From positions 62,001-126,000 of the forward strand of contig JAWXCB010000019.1 in NCBI GenBank assembly GCA_034440455.1: 64,000 nucleotides of DNA, written 5' to 3'. The notes below the pieces were generated by a model. That model was not told the origin of the DNA. It ran no database searches and saw only the letters and a list, made by a program, of their open reading frames with translations. The stretch comes from JAWXCB01 sp034440455. GTDB taxonomy: Bacteria; Bacteroidota; Bacteroidia; Chitinophagales; CAIOSU01. The first letter of the stretch is position 1. Each line of letters starts with the position of its first letter. A program made the position numbers and the translations under genes. Positions 41,801 through 48,721 of the stretch are shown here, in pieces.

Positions 41801-42354
41801 TCTTCCGAAAAGGCGAATTCATAATCCGTGACAGCATTCACGCTCATGTTGCCTTCGGTGGAGAAAATTTTCACCAGTTCGTCAATGCTCTCGGCTTTGT
41901 CTTTCTCTTTATTATACCAAGACTTGAACAGTTGCAGAAAAATCCACTGCGTCCATTTGTAGTAATTCGGGTCGCAGGTGATTACTTCCCTATCCCAGTC
42001 ATAATTGAAACCGATAGCGCCAAGTTGCGTTTTGAAGCGTTGCACATTTTCCGCAGTTGTATCAGCAGGATGCCTGCCCGTTTGAATAGCATATTGTTCT
42101 GCGGGCAACCCGAACGCATCAATGCCCATCGGGTGCAGCACGTTGAATCCGCAATGTTTTTTATAGCGTGAAAAAATATCAGAAGCGATATAGCCAAGCG
42201 GATGTCCCACGTGCAAGCCGGAGCCTGACGGGTAGGGGAACATATCAAGCACGTAATATTTAGGCTTTGAGGAGTTGGTCTCTACTTTGTAAGTGTTGTT
42301 TTTCTTCCAGTAGTCTTGCCACTTTTTTTCGATGTCGGTGAACTTGTATTCCAT
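38869..42354 (-). CDS. leuS: Leucyl-tRNA synthetase with an in-frame DUF559-bearing insertion
   Basis: Charges tRNA-Leu. 1161 residues, about 190 more than expected for Bacteroidota. Class I signatures are intact: HIGH-type GSGLHVGHPLGY near 45 and KMSKSKLNVVNPDD near the C-terminal third. The CP1 editing domain (RPDTIFGVTFMVLAPEHPL, GTGAIMAVPSDDDRDNAFA) and the anticodon-binding domain (ISTFMVCVNDLTDF, LAPFAPHVAEELWEQM) are present. Between GEPPLAKLESWKYAPG and LETTTMPGWAGSSWYFLRY, which are nearly adjacent in ordinary LeuRS, lie about 190 extra residues (534-724) encoded by repeat arms around a DUF559-like domain. The frame is open throughout, so a full-length protein is possible. Solitary gene, divergent from hmgA. 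Confidence 0.95.
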   Translation of the reverse strand: MEYKFTDIEKKWQDYWKKNNTYKVETNSSKPKYYVLDMFPYPSGSGLHVGHPLGYIASDIFSRYKKHCGFNVLHPMGIDAFGLPAEQYAIQTGRHPADTTAENVQRFKTQLGAIGFNYDWDREVITCDPNYYKWTQWIFLQLFKSWYNKEKDKAESIDELVKIFSTEGNMSVNAVTDYEFAFSEDEWNDFEEKKKQEILMSYRLASLSYAEVNWCPELGTVLANDEVKDGRSERGGHPVVKKKMRQWFLRITAYAERLLNDLDALAWSDSMKEMQRNWIGRSEGALVFFDLPEFNMQLEIYTTRPDTIFGVTFMVLAPEHPLVDVITSPDHAQEVLDYRNYVQSRSERERQSEVKKVTGAFTGALALNPFTGEKIPVFISEYVLMGYGTGAIMAVPSDDDRDNAFATHFNLPIIDVIDKGMYPGATRDDKLGKMINSGFLNGMEVLDALDAINTEIEKREIGKRRVQYRLRDAIFGRQRYWGEPIPIYYKGEVPYPLDESELPLLLPQMEDFKPSEDGEPPLAKLESWKYAPGKASPHRGEASPPTPLQRRGESEQSHVASQKGIASPRPSPEERESEPGYHTSEKKSWETLKEQGRELRKNQTEAEEVLWERIRNNIISHKIRRQHAIDIFIADFVCLSKKVVIEVDGGVYLDAEQKEYDKHRTYELEQRGFEVIRFTNDEVKKNTDEVVAKIKTKLDSKPTMEEYNSPDSPSPLERGAGGEAFRLETTTMPGWAGSSWYFLRYMDPLNDKAFISKEAEQYWQDVDLYIGGTEHAVGHLLYARFWQKFLFDRGYVSKVEPFKRLVNQGMITGVSAFANKIGDLEYVITGETEFDSNKRPQIFVSKNKIEKAIKERDTAFLLPAFKKHFQATDFNKVQIKFGDTPIAKPKQVNVSLVSSKDELDINDWVKTLQDEGHYEIITEDDGAFICTREVEKMSKSKLNVVNPDDIIGQYGADTFRMYEMFLGPIEQSKPWNTNGIDGVSKFMRKLWRLFYEDTKFLVNDEAPTDQELKVLHKVIKKIREDIERFSFNTCISTFMVCVNDLTDFKCHKKAVLQELVVLLAPFAPHVAEELWEQMKNEGSVTAVAYPEFNQKYLVESAFEYPVSINGKLRTKIELALNIEQGKVEAEVLASEVIQKWLEGKPPKKFIYVPGKIINIVV
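40184..40752. mobile_element. Repeat-bounded DUF559 endonuclease-like unit inserted in leuS
   Basis: The arm at 40184-40225 (GCCTCAC...AGTCC) is inverted relative to arms at 40625-40659 and 40693-40731 (GACTCC...GAGGC), with a further partial copy near 40736-40752. Between the inner arms, read on the minus strand in the leuS frame, lies a domain of about 115 residues (LeuRS 582-698): ELRKNQTEAEEVLWERIRNN, KIRRQHAIDIFIADFVC, KKVVIEVDGGVYLD, FEVIRFTNDEV. This is the DUF559/Vsr-like PD-(D/E)xK pattern (D..ExD), usually a stand-alone protein of about 120 residues. The arms are translated as PPTPLQRRGESE and SPSPLERGAGGE. No transposase is visible. Confidence 0.88.
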
Positions 42355-42448
42355 TGATAAATTTCAGGATGCAAGGTTAATCAATTTGCCAATGTGGCGA
42401 TGTGCTGATAAGGGCAACATCCATTTAAATACGTAAGCTATATTCTAC

Positions 42449-42578
42449 ATTGCCGTTGGCTGAAGCCAACGGAATTAGGAAGCGAAGAGAAAAGGCTTTA
42501 GCCCAAATTTTCATGATTTTTGGCTAAAGCCCCATTGCTTCTATCATTTTGAATCCGTTGGCTGAAGCCAACGGCAAT
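42449..42578. repeat. Nested inverted repeat, CCGTTGGCTGAAGCCAACGG family
   Basis: CCGTTGGCTGAAGCCAACGG occurs at about 42453-42472 and 42555-42574, each nearly palindromic, with flanks (ATTG/GAATT and AATC/GCAAT) that make the pair inverted. Inside lies a second inverted pair, GGCTTTAGCC at about 42494-42503 and GGCTAAAGCC at about 42522-42531. The 130-base unit fills the leuS-hmgA gap (42355-42682), where I see no gene. Confidence 0.82.
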
Positions 42579-42682
42579 GAAAGTCCTTGAGTATCAATAG
42601 GATTCAAATGCGTGTTGCTCTGTCCTGTCATACTCCACGCACATCAAATTGAATATCTTTACCCGCAATCAAAAGCATTCTT

Positions 42683-43837
42683 ATGCACTACTATTCATTA
42701 GGGAAATTTCCCCACAAGCGGCACACGCAGTTTCGCAAGAAGAATGGCGGGCTGTATGCGGAAGAACTCGTTTCCACGGAAGGTTTTTCCGACAACTACT
42801 CGTTGCTGTATCATACCTATCCGCCCACGCTCGTTGGGAAGATTGAAAAGCCTTATTCCATTGCGCCCGAAGCTGCCGACATCCGGAACATGCAGCACCG
42901 CGCTTTTGAAGGCTTTGATATTAAGCCTGAGAAAGATTATATCAAAAGCCGTGTGCCTGTGCTGTTTAATGATGACTGCCAAATCAACCTTGCTGCCCCT
43001 ACCCTTTCGTTGAAAAAATATTTCTTCAAAAATTCCTCTGCCAATGAAATGTTCTTCATTCATGAAGGTGCAGGCACATTAAAAACTGCTTACGGCAGTC
43101 TGAAATTTTCTTATGGCGATTACTTAATCATTCCGCGCGGCACGATTTATCAAATCGAGTTTGCAACCGCAAAGAACCGCTTGCTGATTCTTGAATCTTA
43201 TACTCCGATAAGAACGCCCAAGCGCTACCGCAACCAGTTCGGGCAACTGCTTGAACATGCGCCTTATTGCGAGCGCGACATCCGCAAGCCGGAAAAATTA
43301 GAGACGCATGACGAAAAAGGCGATTTTCTGATTTACATTAAAAAGCAGCAGCATCTCTATCCTTACCATTACACCACGCATCCTTTTGATGTTGTTGGTT
43401 GGGATGGCTATCATTATCCCTACGCATTTTCGATTCATGATTTTGAGCCGATAACAGGGCGTGTGCATCAGCCGCCACCTGTGCATCAAACATTTGAAGC
43501 AAAGAATTTTGTCGTGTGCTCGTTTGTGCCGCGCTTGTTTGATTACCATCCGCAATCCATCCCCGCACCTTACAATCACAGCAACGTAGATTCTGATGAA
43601 GTGCTGTATTATGTAGATGGCGATTTTATGAGCCGCAAAAACGTGACGCGCGGCATGATTTCACTGCATCCTCTCGGCATTCCGCACGGACCGCATCCGG
43701 GAACAGTAGAGAAAAGTATTGGCACGAAAGAGACAAAAGAACTTGCCGTGATGATTGATACGTTCCGCCCGCTGAAACTCACGAAGCAGGCGATGGGAAT
43801 TGAAATAAAGGATTATTATTTAAGCTGGCTGAGTTAA
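42683..43837 (+). CDS. hmgA: Homogentisate 1,2-dioxygenase
   Basis: A ring-cleaving Fe(II) dioxygenase of tyrosine/phenylalanine breakdown, giving maleylacetoacetate. 384 residues, cupin fold. The N-terminus MHYYSLGKFPHKRHTQFRK is typical of the family. GDYLIIPRGTIYQIE is the first cupin strand pair. The C-terminal active-site region has YNHSNVDSDEVLYYVDGDF (metal-ligand glutamate) and HPLGIPHGPHPG (histidine ligands). No hpd or fah gene is adjacent. A TATCTTTA box at 42654-42661 could be a -7 element. It starts about 105 bases after a palindromic repeat. Confidence 0.94.
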   Translation: MHYYSLGKFPHKRHTQFRKKNGGLYAEELVSTEGFSDNYSLLYHTYPPTLVGKIEKPYSIAPEAADIRNMQHRAFEGFDIKPEKDYIKSRVPVLFNDDCQINLAAPTLSLKKYFFKNSSANEMFFIHEGAGTLKTAYGSLKFSYGDYLIIPRGTIYQIEFATAKNRLLILESYTPIRTPKRYRNQFGQLLEHAPYCERDIRKPEKLETHDEKGDFLIYIKKQQHLYPYHYTTHPFDVVGWDGYHYPYAFSIHDFEPITGRVHQPPPVHQTFEAKNFVVCSFVPRLFDYHPQSIPAPYNHSNVDSDEVLYYVDGDFMSRKNVTRGMISLHPLGIPHGPHPGTVEKSIGTKETKELAVMIDTFRPLKLTKQAMGIEIKDYYLSWLS

Positions 43838-43907
43838 GGCTGCACTTTTTTTTCCATTTAAACTTCGGCTTCGCTCGCGGGACGCAGGCAAAGGCAAGGG
43901 GCGCGAA

Positions 43908-43940
43908 ACAGATTCCATCGCTTGGAGCGATGGAATCTGT
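43908..43940. other. Perfect 14-bp stem hairpin
   Basis: ACAGATTCCATCGC (43908-43921) and GCGATGGAATCTGT (43927-43940) are exact reverse complements around the loop TTGGA, followed by AGAAAAAAAA. It lies 70 bases past the hmgA stop. With A rather than T after the stem on the plus strand, it would terminate only transcription from the minus strand. Confidence 0.75.
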
Positions 43941-44104
43941 AGAAAAAAAATTCCCAATCCTTTTGTTTTTTTAACAAATGTGTTTACTTTCGCCTATACC
44001 TATGCAATTCGTGCCACACCTTTCTGCGAATTACCCCCGCCAACATACAATAATTACTTACTATATGTAGTTTCCTTTTTCATCTGCCGCGCAGCCTCCG
44101 TTTC

Positions 44105-44275
44105 AATTCGTCTTGGCGCGTTAGAAAGGGCACTTTCAAAGTTTGCAATTCCCCTTTCTAAGTTAGAAAGCCGCGTTTCTAACCAGGCAACTCCTCTTTC
44201 TGACTTAGAAACTCCAATTTCTTTGGTAGAAACTCCACTTTCTAACGTAGAAAGTCGGCTTTCTAAGCTGCCAAA
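44105..44275. repeat. 21-base tandem repeat array encoding heptads on both strands
   Basis: About eight degenerate 21-base units built on the near-palindrome CTTTCTAAGTTAGAAAG. On the minus strand a 116-codon frame (44054-44404) reads heptads SLESRL-S, TLESGV-S, TKEIGV-S, KSERGV-A, WLETRL-S, NLERGI-A, NFESAL-S, a clean leucine/valine coiled-coil pattern. On the plus strand the same DNA reads heptads rich in proline (LSDLETP, ISLVETP). If any frame is expressed, the minus one is the better coiled-coil candidate. No recognised start context or neighbour supports it. Confidence 0.8.
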
Positions 44276-44350
44276 CCGACAGGTCAAATTTGCCATTACC
44301 CTATTAAACACGCTGATTATCAATAAGTTACGCGCATCAACAACCAAAGC

Positions 44351-44384
44351 GTCATTGCGAGGGAGAAACGACCGAAGCAATCCC
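44351..44384. repeat. CATTGCGAGG..CGAAGCAATC dispersed repeat
   Basis: GTCATTGCGAGGGAGAAACG followed by ACCGAAGCAATCCC has the form of a REP-like sequence (GTCATTGCGAGG...CGAAGCAATC) that I associate with many Bacteroidota genomes. Single copy in this window. Confidence 0.55.
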
Positions 44385-44487
44385 CTTTTATTTAGATGAA
44401 GCAACTACCCAAAAAGTGCTTGAAACAGGCAAATCTGCTGTAAAAAGCGGGGCTGAAGTAGAGGTAATCCGTTTAAAGGCGGTATAG
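44385..44487 (+). pseudogene. Possible 3' remnant of an unidentified gene
   Basis: The frame ending at TAG 44485-44487 reads FYLDEATTQKVLETGKSAV then KSGAEVEVIRLKAV, a normal-looking protein C-terminus. Upstream the frame runs back only to a TGA near 44313, through repeat sequence, with no start codon. It may be the tail of a gene destroyed by repeat insertion. The family is not recognised. Confidence 0.25.
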
Positions 44488-44672
44488 ATTATCAAGCTGG
44501 CGCAAGCGTCCGCTTGTGCCTTTTATCCTTGAGTGTCCACTCTTTTTGTTTTGCCTGAAAATACTGTTGCCCTTGTGCTGTCAACGCTACTAAACAGACC
44601 CAATAGAGAAACGAAGTAAGTACGCGCCCACCTCCGTTAAAACTTCGGTGGGCAAGCCAAAAAAAAGAAAAC

Positions 44673-46718
44673 TTATTGAATGACGATTTGCTGAATGAGC
44701 ATATCCTGATTGGCTGCTGAGACCTGCATGTAATATACACCGGGTGCAAGTTCATCTTTCAGTTGCACTTCGAGTACTGTATTCGCGCCATACGTGAGAT
44801 AGGTTTTATTGAAACTCACCGAGCCATGTTGGTTGTAAATCACCACATCAACCTGCGGTGCAACAGCGTTAAATTTTAATTTCACCGAGCCTTCGGCAGG
44901 ATTTGGAAATACCACCAACTGATTGTCTGCGACATTTTTCACGGAAGCAATATCCGAATATGATTCCTTGCCGTTGAAATCCGTTTGTTTCAGGCGGTAA
45001 TAAGAAATTCCGGTGTAAGGCTTTTCATCCACAGCCGCGTATGTTTTCAAAGAAGAACTGTTTCCTTCTCCATCAATTTTCGCCACTTCCCTGAAATCCG
45101 TTCCGTTGGATTTTTCAATCGTGAAATACGCATTATTTGTTTCGGTAGCTGTGCTCCAGTTAAGGTTCACCTTGCCCGCAGCCAACTCCGCTTTGAAATC
45201 AAGCAACTCAATGGGAATCGGCACACCGCCTCCCGCAAGTGAAAACTCAGAAAAGCCGGTGCAATATTTTTTAAGCGCACATCCATCAGATAACTTTCTT
45301 CCTTCTCCGCCAAATACGCTTTCGGTGCCGAAGTCGGCAGCCCATGCATCTGCGCCTGCACCCTGCGGACGCTTCACGATGCCAAACAAATTGTCAACCA
45401 AAGCGCTAATATTTTGAAGAGAAAGTTTGATATCATACCAACCGGCAACCGGCTCTGCATCGGGCGTAATAAACCAGCTTCCTTCGCGCACAAGATAATC
45501 GTAAGAAAAATCGCTGCCACGCAGATGGAGTGATGGCGGCACTTGTGTTTGCGCTTCTTCAAAAGAAACCGTAAGCGCAGATGTTGACTCTAAGTTGTTC
45601 GCCAAAATACGCGCAGGATGGTACTGATTTTTTCCGCCAAGCCCCACTGGGAAATGATACTCTGCTTCCGACTTGCTGTTGATTTTACGCAGCAGTTTGC
45701 CCGCTACATAACTTGAATCTGAAAATCCGGTGATTGCATCAGCGGCATCATTGAGTACAAGAACTGAATCCGCGATGAGTATTCCATCAGCAAGATGCAA
45801 ACGGTGGCGCACACGGATATTTCCATCAACATGCACTCCGCTCTGCGAACGGTTTTGAATACCAAGATTGTAAAATTCCGCGTTGCCGGAAACCGTGATG
45901 CGCTGCTGTTGGCTGCCTGCGCAGATTACCATCGCCTTGCCCGGTTTAAATTTTCCCATGCAGATAAAATCGCCCAGCAGGTTCAACTCCGCATCGTTAA
46001 TCATTGTGAGCGATGCGCCTTTTTCAATTCTGATGGAGTTGCACATTACAGGCTCATCTATCAGCGGCTGTAATGTTGCCTGCGCAGTGATGATGACATT
46101 ATCATTTACCGAGGGTGCTTTGCGCAGCGACCAGTTAGCGGCATTGCTCCACAATCCGTCCATGCTGCCCGTCCACACAAATGATTGCGTTTCAGATTCA
46201 ATCACAATGTTGTCAAACGCATGACGCTCGCTAAACTGGTTGTTATTGACACGAATTGAAATTTGCAAGTCGTTGCCGGAAATATTTGTTTGTTGCGCGA
46301 CTGTGGAAATAAACGCGCCCTGCATGTTTCCGTTTTGGGCAAACAACACTTCGCCTTTCCCATCCACGTTGTAATACACGCGGATGTAATCAGCCGCGTC
46401 CATTTGTTCTTTTCCAAAAAGCGATACAGCCGCCTTCACGGAAGTGAAACCGGTGATGTCAATCAGCGATAATTTCCACACGACTTCACCGCGCAGATTT
46501 TTACACTCAAATCGTTCTGACGTCACCCAACACAGGTCAGGCGCTGCACTGCTCATATTCATTTCCCATTTTGGCGAAGTGATGGAGCCGTTTGCTACCG
46601 TAGAAAAATCTTCTGAATAGATGAGTTGCGCTTTCAGGTTCAGTAAACCTAAAATAAGGATAAACAGAAAAATTGCAATCTGCCTCCCAAGCCTCTTGAA
46701 GTCAATCCTCGTCCGCAT
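44673..46718 (-). CDS. Large secreted protein with T9SS type A sorting domain
   Basis: An exported surface protein of 681 residues. It starts with a signal segment (IAIFLFILILGLLNLKAQ). A lectin/jelly-roll-like N-terminal region (LIYSEDFSTVANGSITSPKWEMN, FDNIVIESE) is followed by repeated WTGSxDGxWSNAANWS-type and VNDNVIITAQATLQPLI segments characteristic of Bacteroidota adhesin-like proteins. Near 510-590 is a fibronectin/discoidin-like part (LLDFKAELAAGKVNLNWSTATETNNAYFTIEKS). The last 80 residues are the sorting domain (VVFPNPAEGSVKLKF, YYMQVSAANQDMLIQQIVIQ). Ligand unknown. Divergent from the SBBP-repeat gene. Confidence 0.88.
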   Translation of the reverse strand: MRTRIDFKRLGRQIAIFLFILILGLLNLKAQLIYSEDFSTVANGSITSPKWEMNMSSAAPDLCWVTSERFECKNLRGEVVWKLSLIDITGFTSVKAAVSLFGKEQMDAADYIRVYYNVDGKGEVLFAQNGNMQGAFISTVAQQTNISGNDLQISIRVNNNQFSERHAFDNIVIESETQSFVWTGSMDGLWSNAANWSLRKAPSVNDNVIITAQATLQPLIDEPVMCNSIRIEKGASLTMINDAELNLLGDFICMGKFKPGKAMVICAGSQQQRITVSGNAEFYNLGIQNRSQSGVHVDGNIRVRHRLHLADGILIADSVLVLNDAADAITGFSDSSYVAGKLLRKINSKSEAEYHFPVGLGGKNQYHPARILANNLESTSALTVSFEEAQTQVPPSLHLRGSDFSYDYLVREGSWFITPDAEPVAGWYDIKLSLQNISALVDNLFGIVKRPQGAGADAWAADFGTESVFGGEGRKLSDGCALKKYCTGFSEFSLAGGGVPIPIELLDFKAELAAGKVNLNWSTATETNNAYFTIEKSNGTDFREVAKIDGEGNSSSLKTYAAVDEKPYTGISYYRLKQTDFNGKESYSDIASVKNVADNQLVVFPNPAEGSVKLKFNAVAPQVDVVIYNQHGSVSFNKTYLTYGANTVLEVQLKDELAPGVYYMQVSAANQDMLIQQIVIQ

Positions 46719-47034
46719 AGTTCTCTCACAGGCTTCATACGCGATTTTTCAGAGGAGGTTTCAAGCAGGAGAATTGACTGGAAATAATTCTGCCCTTTAA
46801 ATTTTTCTGTTTGATTGTGTTTTCATAAACGGGCAAAGCATTGATGGCCGATAACAATACCCGGCAAAAGCAAGCAAATATTTACAATACAGCCTGAGAA
46901 ATTATTAATGATTAGCAATAAGGTGAATCAGCATGTGTTCTGTTTCCCAATAATGCTTGGTTGCTCACCACTCAGCGAAATCAAATAATCTGCACATTGG
47001 CGTATCTGCGCATCTTCCTTATCTTTATCCTGAC
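46719..47034. other. Divergent promoter region
   Basis: This 316-base gap separates the two divergent T9SS genes. TATCTTTA at 47020-47027 with TTGG about 18 bases upstream may be the promoter of the SBBP gene, eight bases before its ATG. I see no convincing minus-strand promoter, repeat or small gene. Confidence 0.35.
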
Positions 47035-48669
47035 ATGAAAACTATTCTGCTATCCGGTTTACTTCTTGCCAGCTCCCTTGCGTTCAGCCAACACTTTGAG
47101 TGGGTTCGTTCTGGCAGCGGCATCGGGCAGGATGTGGGGCAGCGCGTCACTGTTGATGCGCAAGGCAATGTTTATACAACGGGTAATTTTTCGGGCAAAG
47201 CTACTTTCAGCGGAACGCTTTACACGGGCAACGGAATTTTCGATGCGTTCATCACAAAGTATGATGCTGCCGGAAATCTGAAGTGGTTGCGCTCGATGGG
47301 CGGGATTCAAAGTGACTCAGGTTACGGAATCAAAACCGACAGCGAAGGGAATGTATATGTTACGGGATACTTCAGCGAGATTGCTGAGTTCCGCGATGAT
47401 GCAGGGCGCATCTTTCATTTATCAAGCAGCGGCAACACCGATATTTTTCTTGCGAAATATGATTCATCCGGCAATTTTATCTGGGCGAAAAAAGCAGGCG
47501 GACAACAGGAAGATCAGGGCAACAACATTACCATTGATGCGCAAAACAATCTCTTCCTTACGGGTTATTTCTCAGACCGTTGCTACTTCGGCAGTAAAAC
47601 CGCCATCAGCAACGGCAACACCGATGTGTTTATCGCGCGCTATGACACAGCGGGAAACTGCGTGTGGGTGCAAACGCTGGGCGGCTCAGGGCTTGATAAA
47701 AGTTTTGGTGTTGCCGTTGACAGCAGCGGCAGTTCTTATATCACCGGATTCTTTTACTACAGCGCATCACTCAGCAACAGCAGCATAGTGCTGAATTGTG
47801 ACGGACTAAGTTCTGACATCTTTGTTGCCAAATATGACTTTGCAGGAAACAACGAATGGGCGCTACGCATTGGTGGTCCCTACAACGATGCGGCATTCGG
47901 CATTGCTGTTGACAGGGAAGAAAATTTTTACATCACGGGCTACTTTCTTGAAACAGCCGACTTTGGCGACTTTACGCTTGATGCTTATGGCTACAATGAT
48001 GTGTTTGTAGCAAAATATGATTCGCTGCTTGAATGCCGCTGGGCTATCAATGACGGAGGCGTGCATTTAGACATTGGACTTGACATCGGGCTTGACAATG
48101 CAGGAAATGTCTATGTAGCCGGCACGTTTGACAGCATTGCTTTTTTCGGTAACGAAACACTTTACTCGGTTGACTATTACGATTTATTTGTTGCAAAATA
48201 CAACGACAAAGGAATTATGCAATGGGTTAGACAGGCTGGCGGTGTGTTTGGCGATTTTGCGTTGAGCCTGTGCGTGCAGGATTTTGATTTTGTATATGTC
48301 ACCGGCTATTATAAGAAAATTGCAACCTTCGGCTCCATTGAATCTGAATGGGGCGAAGAGTCCGACATCTTTGTTACAAGAATCTCTTACCCTGTGGGCA
48401 TTGACAATACTTTAGAAACCACCCCTGCCCTGCTCGTCTATCCTAATCCAAGTGATGGATTTTTCTCCCTTCAATTTACTGACGATATTTCTGATGAAGC
48501 GGTGATTACTATTTTAGATATACACGGTAAAGAATTTTACAGGCAAAAAGTAAATGCGACTTCAAGAACTATTCGTCTCCGTTTTGACGCACAGTCCGCG
48601 GGGATATATTTCATGCACGTGCGTGGAGAAAAATCCGCGTGGACCGAGAGGATTGCTATTCTGAGATAA
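47035..48669 (+). CDS. Secreted SBBP beta-propeller-repeat protein with T9SS domain
   Basis: An exported protein of 544 residues from MKTILLSGLLLASSLAFSQ (signal peptide); 26 in-frame codons further upstream are not conserved. The body consists of about eight repeats of roughly 50 residues of the SBBP type: each has DAxGNVYxTGxF, F...DxFxAKYD and GxxxWxxxxGG, for example DAQGNVYTTGNFSGKATF and DSEGNVYVTGYFSEIAEF. These fold as beta-propeller blades. The C-terminal 80 residues are a sorting domain (LLVYPNPSDGFFSLQF, AGIYFMHVRGEKSAWTERIAIL). Probably a surface-exposed binding protein; no enzyme domain. Ligand unknown. Confidence 0.92.
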   Translation: MKTILLSGLLLASSLAFSQHFEWVRSGSGIGQDVGQRVTVDAQGNVYTTGNFSGKATFSGTLYTGNGIFDAFITKYDAAGNLKWLRSMGGIQSDSGYGIKTDSEGNVYVTGYFSEIAEFRDDAGRIFHLSSSGNTDIFLAKYDSSGNFIWAKKAGGQQEDQGNNITIDAQNNLFLTGYFSDRCYFGSKTAISNGNTDVFIARYDTAGNCVWVQTLGGSGLDKSFGVAVDSSGSSYITGFFYYSASLSNSSIVLNCDGLSSDIFVAKYDFAGNNEWALRIGGPYNDAAFGIAVDREENFYITGYFLETADFGDFTLDAYGYNDVFVAKYDSLLECRWAINDGGVHLDIGLDIGLDNAGNVYVAGTFDSIAFFGNETLYSVDYYDLFVAKYNDKGIMQWVRQAGGVFGDFALSLCVQDFDFVYVTGYYKKIATFGSIESEWGEESDIFVTRISYPVGIDNTLETTPALLVYPNPSDGFFSLQFTDDISDEAVITILDIHGKEFYRQKVNATSRTIRLRFDAQSAGIYFMHVRGEKSAWTERIAILR

Positions 48670-48721
48670 TCCTTTCTTTTGTTGATGCCCCTCGCACACC
48701 GCTAAGGCTTGCAACTTTAAA

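Larger units (their letters stand above)
43838..44672. other. Repeat-rich region without a confirmed gene
   Basis: This 835-base gap contains a perfect hairpin, a 21-base tandem array, a CATTGCGAGG-type dispersed repeat and a short open stretch that may be a gene remnant (each listed separately). Overlapping frames on both strands of the array (139 codons plus, 116 codons minus) result from the repeat being a multiple of three, and I do not treat either as established. Confidence 0.6.

Noticed and set aside
38869..42354. leuS as two genes or a frameshifted pseudogene
   Set aside because: The frame is uninterrupted, both signature motifs and all LeuRS domains are present, and host sequence resumes exactly after the repeat arm.
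44105..44275. Possible CRISPR array
   Set aside because: Units are contiguous 21-mers without unique spacers and no cas gene is present.
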